Shown here in pieces: positions 16,766 to 26,770 of a stretch of 31,739 bases of DNA. A model generated the notes under the pieces. That model worked only from the letters and a program-made list of their open reading frames with translations. It made no database searches and was not told the origin of the DNA. The stretch is from NCBI GenBank assembly GCA_002440625.1, contig DJUV01000099.1:1-31739 (forward strand), given 5' to 3'. Position numbers and translations under genes: made by a program. Origin of the DNA: Rhodobacteraceae bacterium UBA6273. Its GTDB lineage: Bacteria; Pseudomonadota; Alphaproteobacteria; Rhodobacterales; Rhodobacteraceae. Numbering within the stretch: position 1 is the first letter of the stretch; each line of letters starts with the position of its first letter.

Positions 16766-17634
16766 TGAACCGTTCAACGCTTCTTCTGCCGATCTTCATC
16801 ATCGCGGTGGCGCTGGGCCTGTCGTCGATCTTCATCGTCGACGAACGCGAAAAGGCGCTTGTCCTCCAGTTCGGCCAGATCAAGGCCGTGCGCGAGGAGC
16901 CGGGCCTCTACTTCAAGATCCCGCTGATCCAGGAGGTCGTGCGCTATGACGACCGCATCCTCGGGCTTGACGTGGAACCCTTGGAGGTGACGCCGCTGGA
17001 TGACCGCCGGCTCGTGGTCGATGCCTTCGCGCGGTACCGTATCCTCAACGCCCGCCAGTTCCGGCAGGCGGTCGGTGCGCAGGGCCTGACCTTGGCCGAA
17101 TCCCGGATCGACACGATCCTGCAAGCGCAGATGCGCGAGGTGCTGGGTTCGGTCACGTCGTCCGATATCCTGTCGCAGGACCGCTCGACCCTCGCCGGGC
17201 GCATCCGTGACCGCGCGCGCAACGAAGCCGAGGCGCTGGGCGTCGAGATCATCGACGTCAGGCTGAAGCGCACCGACCTGCCCGAGCAGAACCTAGACGC
17301 CACCTTTGCCCGGATGCGCGCCGAGCGGGAACGCGAGGCTGCCGACGAGGTGGCGCGCGGCAAGGAGGCGGCGCAGCGCGTCCGCGCCCAGGCCGACCGC
17401 ACGCGGGTGGAACTGGTGTCGGATTCGCAGCGCCAGTCCGAGATCATCCGCGGCGAGGCCGATGCCAAGCGCAACGCCATCTTCGCCGAGGCTTACGGCG
17501 CGGATCAGGAGTTCTTCGACTTCTACCGCTCGCTCGCGGCCTATCGGGAAGCGCTGAAGGACGGCAATTCGACCATGGTGATGGCGCCCGACAGCGAATT
17601 CTTCGACTATCTGAAGTCGACCGGGCCGAAATGA
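16765..17634 (+). CDS. hflC: FtsH protease modulator HflC
   Basis: The 289-residue partner of HflK has an N-terminal membrane anchor (about residues 6-24: LLLPIFIIAVALGLSSIF), then the SPFH/band 7 domain, opening VDEREKALVLQFGQIK with EEPGLYFKIPLIQEV. The helical segment RMRAEREREAADEVARGKEAA follows, typical of HflC, and ends with YRSLAAYREAL and FFDYLKS. Together the two proteins regulate FtsH from the periplasmic side. Its start overlaps the hflK stop, and its stop overlaps the following DUF2065 start by four bases (ATGA), a tight three-gene unit. Confidence 0.95.
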   Translation: MNRSTLLLPIFIIAVALGLSSIFIVDEREKALVLQFGQIKAVREEPGLYFKIPLIQEVVRYDDRILGLDVEPLEVTPLDDRRLVVDAFARYRILNARQFRQAVGAQGLTLAESRIDTILQAQMREVLGSVTSSDILSQDRSTLAGRIRDRARNEAEALGVEIIDVRLKRTDLPEQNLDATFARMRAEREREAADEVARGKEAAQRVRAQADRTRVELVSDSQRQSEIIRGEADAKRNAIFAEAYGADQEFFDFYRSLAAYREALKDGNSTMVMAPDSEFFDYLKSTGPK

Positions 17635-17840
17635 CCATCGGCCTTCTGGCTCTGCCGTTTCTGGCGATAGGGCTGGTTCTGGTGGTGGAGGGGCTGGTGC
17701 TTGCACTGGCCCCTTCGCGTATAGCGGAGCTTCTCGACCTGATCCGGCGGATGCCGGTCGAGACGCGGCGCAACCTCGGCCTTGGTGCGATTGCACTTGG
17801 CACAGCGCTCATCTGGCTTGCCCGCGGCCTTGGCGGCTGA
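17631..17840 (+). CDS. DUF2065 small membrane protein
   Basis: The 69-residue protein has two hydrophobic helices (about residues 3-26 and 49-66) joined by a short charged loop (RIAELLDLIRRMPVETRR). This length and layout match the DUF2065 family, often found just after hflC; its function is unknown, with a role in FtsH-HflKC work suggested only by position. It overlaps hflC by four bases, so translation is coupled. The next gene, degP, begins 156 bp downstream. Confidence 0.85.
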   Translation: MTIGLLALPFLAIGLVLVVEGLVLALAPSRIAELLDLIRRMPVETRRNLGLGAIALGTALIWLARGLGG

Positions 17841-17877
17841 AACAATCGGGCCCGCATGCCAGTGTCGATCACAGGCT

Positions 17878-17903
17878 CTTGAACCGGTGTAACCGGCATT
17901 GAG
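17878..17903 (+). promoter_or_regulatory. Possible heat-shock (RpoH-type) promoter before degP
   Basis: CTTGAA at 17878-17883 is followed after 13 nt by CATTGAG, which partly resembles the -35 and -10 of sigma-32 promoters. The spacer contains the dyad CCGGT-GTA-ACCGG. degP-type genes are commonly stress induced, so the reading is plausible, but the -10 match is weak. Confidence 0.25.
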
Positions 17904-17996
17904 TTGCTACGCCGCGAGGCAGAGGAAAGAGTGGAAAGCAGGAGGCCGCCCAGACGGGCCGCCGCTCCTGCGACGGCAGAAAGGGAGTCCGCCGAG

Positions 17997-19478
<1,482 letters not shown>

Positions 19479-19540
19479 GGCGCCAGCGGGACAGGCGCGG
19501 CCCCGTCACAACAAGAGAGGCGCGTCGGCCCGCGGGGTGG

Positions 19541-19574
19541 CGCGCCCCGATCGCTTTGGGCGACCGGGCAGGGG
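19541..19574 (+). repeat. Palindromic intergenic repeat, family 2, degenerate copy
   Basis: The core reads CGATCGCTTTGGGCGACCGGGC and is closely related to the perfect palindrome at 21331-21355, in the same orientation. The left arm has one extra base and one mismatch. It lies in the 112-bp gap between degP and the convergent EamA gene. Confidence 0.5.
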
Positions 19575-19590
19575 CAAGACCGGTGACAGG

Positions 19591-20469
19591 TCACCCCGTC
19601 CTTGTGCGCCGCGTCTCGCCGAGGACGTAAAGCGCGAGGCTGCCGACCATGATCCCGCCGCCAAGGATCATCGCTGGTGTCATCGCCTCTCCAGCGCCGA
19701 TCCAGACCCAGACCGGACCAAGCACGGTCTCCAAGAGCAGAAGCAGGCCGACGTTGGTGGCGCTGGTGTGCCGGGTGGCGTTGGTCAGGCACAGGAACGA
19801 CACCGGCAGGATCAGCAGGCCGGCGACCGCGATGGCCCAGATCTGGCCCGCCAGCATCTGATCCGTCCCGGCCACGGCGAGGCCGATGCCGCCGGCGATC
19901 AGCGCGCCGAGGCCCATCACCGGCTGGATCGGCACGGCCCTTGCCCGGCGCAGGATGACGAAGGACAGCGCGATTGCGGCGGCGACGCCAAGCCCCGCGA
20001 GTGCACCCAAAAGCGCGCTGCCGCCGGCGGGGACCGTACCGTTCTGACCGAAGACCGCGATGGCGATGCCGGCCAGAACCGCAGCCATCGTGATCCAGGT
20101 CGCAGCGCTCGTCCTTTCGCCAAGGATGATGCGGCCGAGGACGGCTGCGAAGACCGGCACCGTGGCCACGGCCAAAAGCACCACCGCGACGGGGGCAAGG
20201 GCGACGCCAAGGCAGAAAAGCGTGGAGTTCAGCGCCTGGAAAAGCGCCACGCCGATGGCCGCAGGCTTCGCCAGTTCGGCCAGCGCGGCCCGCGTGGCCT
20301 GGCCGGAGAGCAGCCATAGCCCGATGAGGACGAAGCCCATCAAGAGCCCGCGCCAGCCGAGCATGGCAAAGCCCGACATCCCCGACCAGCGCATGAAGAG
20401 CGTGTCGGGCGTCAGGACGAGGGCGCCGAAAAGCGCGAGCATTAGGCCGATTTGGCGCGCGCCCGTCAT
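19591..20469 (-). CDS. EamA-type (DMT family) transporter
   Basis: The 292-residue inner-membrane protein has about ten helices in two EamA repeats. The first half ends with the conserved VPVFAAVLGRIILGERTS (about 105-122). The second half shows VGLLLLLETVLGPVWVWIGAGE, the matching helix four region, and finishes with LYVLGETRR. Substrate is unknown. GGGGG stands 6 nt before the ATG at 20469. It differs from the EamA protein at 5888-6832: it is shorter and keeps a clearer LGE motif. It converges with degP and is divergent from the ferredoxin gene. Confidence 0.9.
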   Translation of the reverse strand: MTGARQIGLMLALFGALVLTPDTLFMRWSGMSGFAMLGWRGLLMGFVLIGLWLLSGQATRAALAELAKPAAIGVALFQALNSTLFCLGVALAPVAVVLLAVATVPVFAAVLGRIILGERTSAATWITMAAVLAGIAIAVFGQNGTVPAGGSALLGALAGLGVAAAIALSFVILRRARAVPIQPVMGLGALIAGGIGLAVAGTDQMLAGQIWAIAVAGLLILPVSFLCLTNATRHTSATNVGLLLLLETVLGPVWVWIGAGEAMTPAMILGGGIMVGSLALYVLGETRRTRTG

Positions 20470-20509
20470 GTCTTTCCCCCTTGTCCGCCCCTTCCTTAGG
20501 GCTGCGTGA

Positions 20510-20916
<407 letters not shown>

Positions 20917-20917
<1 letters not shown>

Positions 20918-21189
20918 TGCGGCGCGCGGCGGCTTTCGTCGCCGCGTTCCTGTTCGCCGGTCCGGCGTTTGCGCGCTGTGTCAAGGGTGACGGAAACTGG
21001 ATCACCCGCGCCTGCTACGACAGGCCGAAATCGGACGACCTCTATCGCCATGACATTTTGGGCGGCACGCTGGAATGGTCGCGCCTTGTGGTGACGCTCG
21101 GGGCGAAGGGCAGGTCGGTCACCCGCGACCTAGCGCCCTATGCCGGGCCGGAAAGCTTTGCGGATGTACCGGGCTGCCGCGAGGGGTGA
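20917..21189 (+). CDS. Small secreted protein of unknown function
   Basis: The 90-residue protein has a clear signal peptide (MRRAAAFVAAFLFAGPAFA, cut before RCVKG) and a mature part of about 70 residues with three cysteines (CVKGDG, RACYD, PGCREG). It would be exported to the periplasm. Its ATG overlaps the ferredoxin stop codon by one base, so it is translated from the same message. I do not recognise the family. The small size, overlap and good signal peptide make it a likely real gene. Confidence 0.7.
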
Positions 21190-21326
21190 GGCGTTGGGAC
21201 TTTCACCTGATTCACAAGCGAAACAGAGGGCCGCGCCTGACCCGAGGGTGGGCGCCATCGCGCCCGCCCTGAGGGCGGTGAGGAGGGACCGTCGCGCCAG
21301 TGGCGCGGCGTAAGCCCGACGAACGG

Positions 21327-21360
21327 CGCGGCCCGGTCGCTTTGGTCGACCGGGCGGGGT
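21327..21360 (+). repeat. Palindromic intergenic repeat, family 2, intact copy
   Basis: GCCCGGTCG (21331-21339) and CGACCGGGC (21347-21355) form a perfect 9-bp stem around CTTTGGT. Two more hairpins stand just before: CGCCCT/AGGGCG (about 21268-21280) and CGCGCCA/TGGCGCG (about 21294-21308). The whole 201-bp gap (21190-21390) is made of such structure and ends near GAGGCGC, an approximate inverse of the GCGCCTGACCC at its left side. A second, weaker copy of the core is at 19541-19574. Confidence 0.6.
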
Positions 21361-21390
21361 CAATGAGGCGCCCGGCAAACCTCAAGCAGT

Positions 21391-22278
21391 TCACGTCAGC
21401 AGGTAATCCACCGGCCTGACCGGCTCTGGCGGCGTCAACCCGAGATGCGGCGCGAGGGAGATTTCGACCGTCCGGCACATGGCGTCGAGGGGCAGGCCGT
21501 TAGGTGTCGGGCCGAAGGGGTGGCCGAGTTCCTCGGTCACTTCGGCAAGGCCGAAGAAGACGTAAGCCACGACCCCGGCAAAGACCGGCGTCAGCCAGCC
21601 TGCCGTGTCGATGAGGCCGAGCGGCAGCAAAAGGCAGTACAGCCAGACAGTGCGGAAGATCAGGAGCGAGTAGACGTAGGGCAGGGGCGTGTTCGCGATC
21701 CGCTCGCAGCCCGCCTGGGCATAGGTGATCGCGGCAAGACGCTGCGCCAGCGCGCGCTGGCCGTAGCCATCGAGCGTGCCTTCGCGGGCGGCGAGCGTCA
21801 GTTCCTCGGCCATGGCGTCCAGTGCCGCGCAGGGCGGGTGCGGACCCGCGGGCAGGTCGCCCGCCCATTCCTTCGCCTTGCCGTCCGGGACCCGCCGCAG
21901 ATTGGCGCGGTGGAGGTGAACGAAGGCCAGCGCCAGCCGCAGCACCTTTTCGCGCCGCGCGGGCGGCCCGAGGAACAGGCCGGTCTCGCGGCCAAGGGCG
22001 CGCATGTCGGCGATGAGTTGGCCCCAGAGCTTCCGCGCCTCCCACCAGCGCTCATAAGCGGCGTTGTTGCGAAAGCCGAGGAAGAGCGAAAGCGCGATAC
22101 CAAAGACGGTGAAGGGGGCGATATTGGGATGGGTCAGCGGCGCCCAGAACCGGTCAAGAAGGTAGATGAGAAGCGACCAGCCCGCGACCGCGCCCACCTG
22201 CGGCAGAACCTTGAGGATGATCGAGCCGCGGGTGGCGAAGAGAAGTTCCCTGACACCCGGCTTGTCGCGCAGGATCAT
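21391..22278 (-). CDS. Bestrophin family membrane protein
   Basis: The 295-residue protein fits the bacterial bestrophin-like family (UPF0187), pentameric anion or cation channels. Marks include an N-terminal MILRDKPGVRELLFATRGSI, then two early membrane helices. The highly conserved LGFRNNAAYERWWEARKLWGQL begins near residue 67. Late helices around PLPYVYSLLIFRTVWLYCLLLPLGL are followed by EVTEELGHPFG, close to the family's calcium-clasp region. Its start overlaps the purD stop by four bases (ATGA), so it is translated after purD. Ion selectivity cannot be read, and no functional tie to purine synthesis is evident. Confidence 0.9.
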   Translation of the reverse strand: MILRDKPGVRELLFATRGSIILKVLPQVGAVAGWSLLIYLLDRFWAPLTHPNIAPFTVFGIALSLFLGFRNNAAYERWWEARKLWGQLIADMRALGRETGLFLGPPARREKVLRLALAFVHLHRANLRRVPDGKAKEWAGDLPAGPHPPCAALDAMAEELTLAAREGTLDGYGQRALAQRLAAITYAQAGCERIANTPLPYVYSLLIFRTVWLYCLLLPLGLIDTAGWLTPVFAGVVAYVFFGLAEVTEELGHPFGPTPNGLPLDAMCRTVEISLAPHLGLTPPEPVRPVDYLLT

Positions 22279-23546
22279 GGCTTCGGCAGCGCCCGCCAGC
22301 CGATGTCGCGGCGGCAGAAGCCCTCCGGCCAGTCGATGCCGCCCACCATCGCATAGGCGCGGTCCCGCGCCTCGGCCAGAGTGGCGCCCCGCCCGGTGAC
22401 GTTCAGCACCCGGCCCCCGGTGGCGACGATGCCGCCATCCTTCTCCGCCGTGCCGGCGTGAAACACCATATGGGCGGAATCCTCGGGGAGCGCGTCGAGC
22501 CCGCGGATCTGCGTGCCCTTGCGGTAGCTGCCCGGATAACCCTCAGCGGCCATGACCACGGTCAGCGCGTGATCGTCGGCCCAGTTGGCGCGGGCGGTGG
22601 CAAGCCGCCCCTCGGCGCAGGCCTGAATGAGGTCGAAGGCCTGCGCGCCAAGCCGCATCATCAGCACCTGGGCTTCCGGGTCGCCGAAGCGGACGTTGTA
22701 TTCGACAAGCCGCGCGTGCCCGTCCTTGATCATCAGCCCCGCATAAAGCACGCCCTGAAACGGCGTCCCCCGCCGGGCCATCTCGGCGATGGTTGGTTTC
22801 ACGATCTCATCCATCGCTTGTGTCAGGATCGCTTCGGTCAGGACAGGGGCGGGCGAATAGGCGCCCATGCCGCCGGTGTTCGGCCCGGTATCGCCGTCGC
22901 CCACGCGCTTGTGGTCCTGCGCAGAGCCCGCGGGCAGCACATCGGTCCCGTCCGAGAGGATGAAGAGCGAGGCTTCCTCGCCCTCCATGAACTCCTCGAT
23001 CACGACCTCGGCCCCCGCCGCGCCAAAGGCGCCGCCGAAGATGTCGTCAAGCCCGGCCAGCGCCTCATCGACCGTCATCGCCACGATGACACCCTTGCCG
23101 GCGGCGAGGCCATCGGCCTTGACGACAATGGGCGCGCCTTCGGCCTTCACGTATGCCACGGCCGCCGCCTTGTCGGTGAACCGCGCATAGCCCGCCGTTG
23201 GCGCGCCACAGGCATCGCAAATCTCCTTGGTGAAGGCTTTTGACGCCTCAAGCCGCGCCGCCGCCGCCGAAGGCCCGAAGGTCTTGATCCCTGCCGCTTT
23301 CAGCGCATCCGCCACGCCTGCCGCAAGCGGCGCCTCCGGCCCGACGATGACGAAATCGACCGTGTTCTCCTCGGCGAAGGTCACCACCGCCGCGCTGTCG
23401 AGCACGTCGAGATCGGCGCATTCGGCGAGCATCGCGATCCCGGCATTTCCCGGCGCCACGATCAGCCGGTCGCATTTGGGGTTCTGCTTTACCGCCCAGG
23501 CCAAAGCATGTTCACGCCCGCCGCCGCCGAGGATCAGGATGTTCAT
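22275..23546 (-). CDS. purD: Phosphoribosylamine-glycine ligase (GAR synthetase)
   Basis: The 423-residue ATP-grasp enzyme joins glycine to 5-phosphoribosylamine, step two of purine synthesis. The N terminus MNILILGGGGREHALAW binds substrate. GPEAPLAAG follows, then the ATP-grasp core with VVKADGLAAGKGV and EEFMEGEEASLF. GDGDTGPNTGGMGAYSPAP is next, and YNVRFGDPEAQVL carries metal ligands. Length is normal. GGAG lies 7 nt before the ATG. A good sigma-70-type promoter sits 44 bp upstream. The gene is followed, with overlap, by the bestrophin gene, and lies opposite an unrelated gene starting at 23638. Confidence 0.97.
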   Translation of the reverse strand: MNILILGGGGREHALAWAVKQNPKCDRLIVAPGNAGIAMLAECADLDVLDSAAVVTFAEENTVDFVIVGPEAPLAAGVADALKAAGIKTFGPSAAAARLEASKAFTKEICDACGAPTAGYARFTDKAAAVAYVKAEGAPIVVKADGLAAGKGVIVAMTVDEALAGLDDIFGGAFGAAGAEVVIEEFMEGEEASLFILSDGTDVLPAGSAQDHKRVGDGDTGPNTGGMGAYSPAPVLTEAILTQAMDEIVKPTIAEMARRGTPFQGVLYAGLMIKDGHARLVEYNVRFGDPEAQVLMMRLGAQAFDLIQACAEGRLATARANWADDHALTVVMAAEGYPGSYRKGTQIRGLDALPEDSAHMVFHAGTAEKDGGIVATGGRVLNVTGRGATLAEARDRAYAMVGGIDWPEGFCRRDIGWRALPKP

Positions 23547-23589
23547 GGGTGGCTCCGCAGTTGCTTGCGCTATCGAGTTCCGTGGCGTC

Positions 23590-23618
23590 GTGATAGGAAC
23601 ATGCCGTCAGGATCACAA
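23590..23618 (-). promoter_or_regulatory. Candidate purD promoter
   Basis: On the minus strand TTGTGA (23613-23618) is followed after exactly 17 nt by TATCAC (23590-23595), 44 bp before the purD start codon. Spacing and position fit sigma-70. The gap to the divergent gene at 23638 is only 91 bp, so control regions may overlap. Confidence 0.45.
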
Positions 23619-23637
23619 GCCGGAAGCTGATAGTGAA

Positions 23638-24276
23638 ATGACGGAGACGGCAACCGCGGATGGCCTATCGCGCCCCAAATTGTGGGAGGCCATCCGCAAT
23701 CACGAACTGCACGCTCCCATCGGGCGAAGATCGTGGAGCGGCCGTATGCTTCACGAGAGTTTCGCGGACCGCCTGATCCAAAAGCACGACTTTACCAAGA
23801 AATCGGCAAACCGGCTGGAGTTCGAGTACCGGCGGTTCCTGTATCTCAAGGCCATCGGCGGCGGCCGGTTGACGCCCTCAGCGCGAGTCGATCAGGCATG
23901 GCATCTGCATCTGGACACCGGCGATTCCTTCGCGGGGTTTTGCGACAAGGTCGGCGCAGGCAAGATCGGGCATTTCACCGGCTTGGCCCAAGAGGAGGCG
24001 CGGGCCGGTTATCAGCGCACGCTTTTGCTCTATCGCCGGGAGTTCGGTCAGCAACCGCCGCCTGACATCTGGCCGACGCGCAGGGAGACGCGACGGCTCA
24101 TGGTCTCGCGCGCGATGGCGGTCGCCGGGATTGGCCTCTTCATCGGCGCCAAAGTCATCGAAGTGTCCGGCGGCGATCCATATCTCATGACTGCGATGGG
24201 AATCGGCGGGTTCGTTGCCTTGTTTCTTTCGATCATGATCAGTTGGGGAACCGATCTGGAACAGAACTGCGGGTGA
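23638..24276 (+). CDS. Membrane-anchored protein with WHLHL motif (TIGR04222/glycine-rich-domain-like)
   Basis: The 212-residue protein has a soluble front part and two C-terminal membrane helices (about 157-173 and 184-203). The region FEYRRFLYL (62-70), then VDQAWHLHL (84-92), FCDKVGAGKIGHF (101-113) and YRREFGQQPPPDIWP (132-146), closely follows the N-terminal domain of proteins described as TIGR04222 or glycine-rich-domain-like. The pattern is VDxxWHxHL, then FC...GKxxxH and FGxxPPxDIWP. In those, a low-complexity Gly/Cys tail often follows, which is absent here. Function is unknown. ATG 23638 has only a weak ribosome site. The gene is divergent from purD and slightly less GC-rich than its neighbours. 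Confidence 0.7.
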   Translation: MTETATADGLSRPKLWEAIRNHELHAPIGRRSWSGRMLHESFADRLIQKHDFTKKSANRLEFEYRRFLYLKAIGGGRLTPSARVDQAWHLHLDTGDSFAGFCDKVGAGKIGHFTGLAQEEARAGYQRTLLLYRREFGQQPPPDIWPTRRETRRLMVSRAMAVAGIGLFIGAKVIEVSGGDPYLMTAMGIGGFVALFLSIMISWGTDLEQNCG

Positions 24277-24397
24277 CCGGCGGTCTGGCTTGGCGGTAGG
24301 GTGTTGGCGCGGGTCCGCCGCTGCGGGGCGCGGCACAAGCATGCGGCCTTGAATCCCGCGCGCCTTGCGGCAGTATGCCCCCGGGGGGAAGGCGCGC

Positions 24398-25159
24398 ATG
24401 GCGTGGTGGCGGAAGATCTTCGGCCTCGGCCGCAGCGAGGGCACGCCGGCGCAGGCCGGGCCTGAACCTGCGCCTGCACGACCCGCCGCCATCCTGCCCG
24501 ATGATCCCCGCATTGCCCTCGGGCGAGAGGCGCGGCTCAGGCATTGGAAGCGCCTCGGCCTGCCGGACCGCGAGCTTGTGACCTATCTCGCCGATCCCGG
24601 CCCGGTGGCCTCGGCAGGCTGGCCCGCCGCGCGGCAGGCCTATCACATCGTCCGGCGCTACGATTCCCTCGTGTTGGCGACCGACGGGCTCAGCGATCCC
24701 TTCGTCGGCAAGGTGGCGGACGAAAGCGGCTACGGGATCGAGGTCTTCGTCGAAATTCCCGGTGAACAGACGATGGAGGCGGCATTCCTGCGCGAAAGCT
24801 GGGCCTTCGCCGTGCTGGAAGTGGTGGCGCAGAACATCGCCGGCTTCGGCGGCATCCTCGACCGGCTTGGCCGCGACGGCGTCGTCCATATGGCGGTGCC
24901 GCTTCTCGTGTCGCCCGCGCCGGGCTGGACCGACGACCTCGGCTTCACCGGCGTGCTGATCGGCCTGCCGGCCCGGCGTGCCGGGGCAATCGTGGACCTG
25001 CCCTTCGGCCCGGTCCGCTACCTTGCCGTCACGCTCCTGCGCCCCGAGGAGGCGCTTTTCGCCGCGCGGGGCGCCGAGAACCGGGACCGGCTCGCCCGCC
25101 TTCTCGATGCGGCTGGCAACGGCCATCTGAGCGATCCCGGCAGGGCGTCGGTTCTATAG
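24398..25159 (+). CDS. Conserved protein, possibly suppressor-of-fused-like
   Basis: The 253-residue soluble protein starts with a short Trp/Lys-rich segment and an Ala/Pro linker (15-32). A compact alpha/beta domain then spans about 40-230. Stretches such as LVLATDGLSDPF, YGIEVFVEIPG and GFTGVLIGLPARR loosely recall the suppressor-of-fused (SUFU) domain found in many bacterial proteins. The match is by eye and weak, so I leave the function open. No signal peptide or membrane helix is seen. GGGGGAAGG lies 6 nt before ATG 24398. xseA begins 42 bp downstream on the same strand, and the two may share a transcript. Confidence 0.7.
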   Translation: MAWWRKIFGLGRSEGTPAQAGPEPAPARPAAILPDDPRIALGREARLRHWKRLGLPDRELVTYLADPGPVASAGWPAARQAYHIVRRYDSLVLATDGLSDPFVGKVADESGYGIEVFVEIPGEQTMEAAFLRESWAFAVLEVVAQNIAGFGGILDRLGRDGVVHMAVPLLVSPAPGWTDDLGFTGVLIGLPARRAGAIVDLPFGPVRYLAVTLLRPEEALFAARGAENRDRLARLLDAAGNGHLSDPGRASVL

Positions 25160-25200
25160 CCCCCTTGGCCCCGCCATCCTTCCCGGCTAGCCTGCCCGCC

Positions 25201-26706
25201 ATGGAACTTTTCGACGATCCCACCCCCGCAGCCTCCCCCGGCAACCAGCCCGAATTCACCGTGTCGGAAATCTCCGGCGCGGTGAAGCGGGTGATCGAGG
25301 GCGAGTTCGCCAATGTCCGCGTCAGGGGCGAGATCGGCCGCGTCTCGCGCCCTTCCTCCGGGCACATCTATTTCGACCTGAAGGATGACCGCGCCGTTAT
25401 CGCCGCCGTCAGCTGGAAGGGCCAGGCGGCGCGGCTGTCCGTCCGCCCCGAAGAGGGGATGGAGGTCGTCGCCACCGGGCGCCTGACCACCTTCCCCGGC
25501 CAGTCGAAATACCAGCTTATCGTCGAGGATATCGCGCCGGCGGGGCAGGGCGCCCTCATGCTGATGCTGGAAAAGCGCCGCGCCGCGCTGGCCGCCGAGG
25601 GGCTTTTCGATGCCGCCCGCAAAAAGCCGCTGCCGTTCCTGCCCGAGGTGATCGGCGTCATCACCTCGCCCTCCGGTGCGGTGATCCGCGACATCCTGCA
25701 TCGGCTCCGCGACCGGTTCCCGCGCCGCGTGCTCATCTGGCCAGTGGCGGTGCAGGGCGAGAAATGCGCGCCGGAGGTTGCCGCCGCGATCCGCGGCTTC
25801 AACGCGCTCCCCGAGGGCGGAAGGATCCCGCGCCCCGATCTTCTCATCGTCGCCCGTGGCGGCGGTTCCCTCGAAGACCTCTGGGGCTTCAACGAGGAAA
25901 TCGTCGTCCGCGCCGCCGCCGCGAGCCACATCCCCCTCATCTCCGCCGTCGGGCACGAGACGGATACCACGCTCATCGACCACGCCGCCGATCGCCGCGC
26001 CCCCACCCCCACGGCAGCGGCGGAGATGGCGGTGCCGGTGCGCCTCGACCTTCTCGCCTGGACCGGCGAGCAGGGCGCGCGCCTCGCCCGCGCCGCAACG
26101 CAGCGGCTTGAGACGCGGCGCCAGCGCTTGACCGATCTCTCCCGCGCGCTCGGGCGTCCCGAGGCGCTCCTCGACCCCGCCCGCCAGCGCTTCGACCTCT
26201 GGTCCGACCGCCTCGGCCCGGCACTGTCGGCGGCCACGACCCGCAAACGCGCCGCCTTCAACGCTGTCGGCGCCCGCGTCCAGCCCGGCCTTCTGGGCAA
26301 TTTCATCGCCCGCGAACGCCGCCATCTCGGCACCTGGGCCGACCGGCTCGCCCCGGCCCTGCAGCGCCTCACCCGTGACGCGGAGCGCGACAATCTCAGA
26401 CGCAAGACCGATCTGGCGCGGCTTGGCGAACGCCTTCTTCAGGCCGAACGCGCCCGGCTTGACCGCGCTGCCGAGGCACTCTTCAGCCTCGACCGCACAC
26501 GCCAGACGCTCGGCTACACCGAAACGCTCGCGCGCGGCTATGCGGTGATCCGTGCCGAAGGCGCGGTCGTCACCACGAAAGCCGCCGCTGAAAGCGCCGC
26601 CACGCTCGAGATCGAATTCGCCGATGGTCGCCTCGCCGCGACCCCCGGCGGCATGGCGAGGCCCCGAAAGGCCAAGGCCGAACCCGATCAGGGCCAGCTT
26701 TTCTGA
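25201..26706 (+). CDS. xseA: Exodeoxyribonuclease VII large subunit
   Basis: The 501-residue protein is the catalytic subunit of ExoVII, which digests single-stranded DNA from both ends. An N-terminal OB fold (about 15-115: FTVSEISGAVKRVIEGEFANVRVRGEIG, SGHIYFDLKD) precedes the nuclease domain. That domain has IGVITSPSGAVIRDIL, the conserved LLIVARGGGSLEDLWGFNEE and SAVGHETDTTLIDHAAD. A long coiled-coil region rich in Arg and Ala (about 290-440) follows, then the C-terminal LGYTETLARGYAVI. ATG 25201 was chosen because the next upstream Met (25165) adds only non-conserved residues. The small subunit gene xseB is not in this window. Confidence 0.95.
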   Translation: MELFDDPTPAASPGNQPEFTVSEISGAVKRVIEGEFANVRVRGEIGRVSRPSSGHIYFDLKDDRAVIAAVSWKGQAARLSVRPEEGMEVVATGRLTTFPGQSKYQLIVEDIAPAGQGALMLMLEKRRAALAAEGLFDAARKKPLPFLPEVIGVITSPSGAVIRDILHRLRDRFPRRVLIWPVAVQGEKCAPEVAAAIRGFNALPEGGRIPRPDLLIVARGGGSLEDLWGFNEEIVVRAAAASHIPLISAVGHETDTTLIDHAADRRAPTPTAAAEMAVPVRLDLLAWTGEQGARLARAATQRLETRRQRLTDLSRALGRPEALLDPARQRFDLWSDRLGPALSAATTRKRAAFNAVGARVQPGLLGNFIARERRHLGTWADRLAPALQRLTRDAERDNLRRKTDLARLGERLLQAERARLDRAAEALFSLDRTRQTLGYTETLARGYAVIRAEGAVVTTKAAAESAATLEIEFADGRLAATPGGMARPRKAKAEPDQGQLF

Positions 26707-26718
26707 CACTTCCGCTTC

Positions 26719-26762
26719 TTCGTTGCCAAAATACCCCGGGGGTCCGGGGGCGGCGCCCCCGG
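26719..26762 (+). terminator. Hairpin after xseA, family 1 repeat, copy 2
   Basis: CCGGGGGC (26744-26751) and GCCCCCGG (26755-26762) form a perfect 8-bp stem. Upstream, TTGCCAAAATACCCCGGGGG repeats the pattern AAAATACyCC plus G run seen near 7028-7045. It lies between xseA and a convergent gene and probably ends transcription. Confidence 0.5.
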
Positions 26763-26770
26763 CGACCGCC

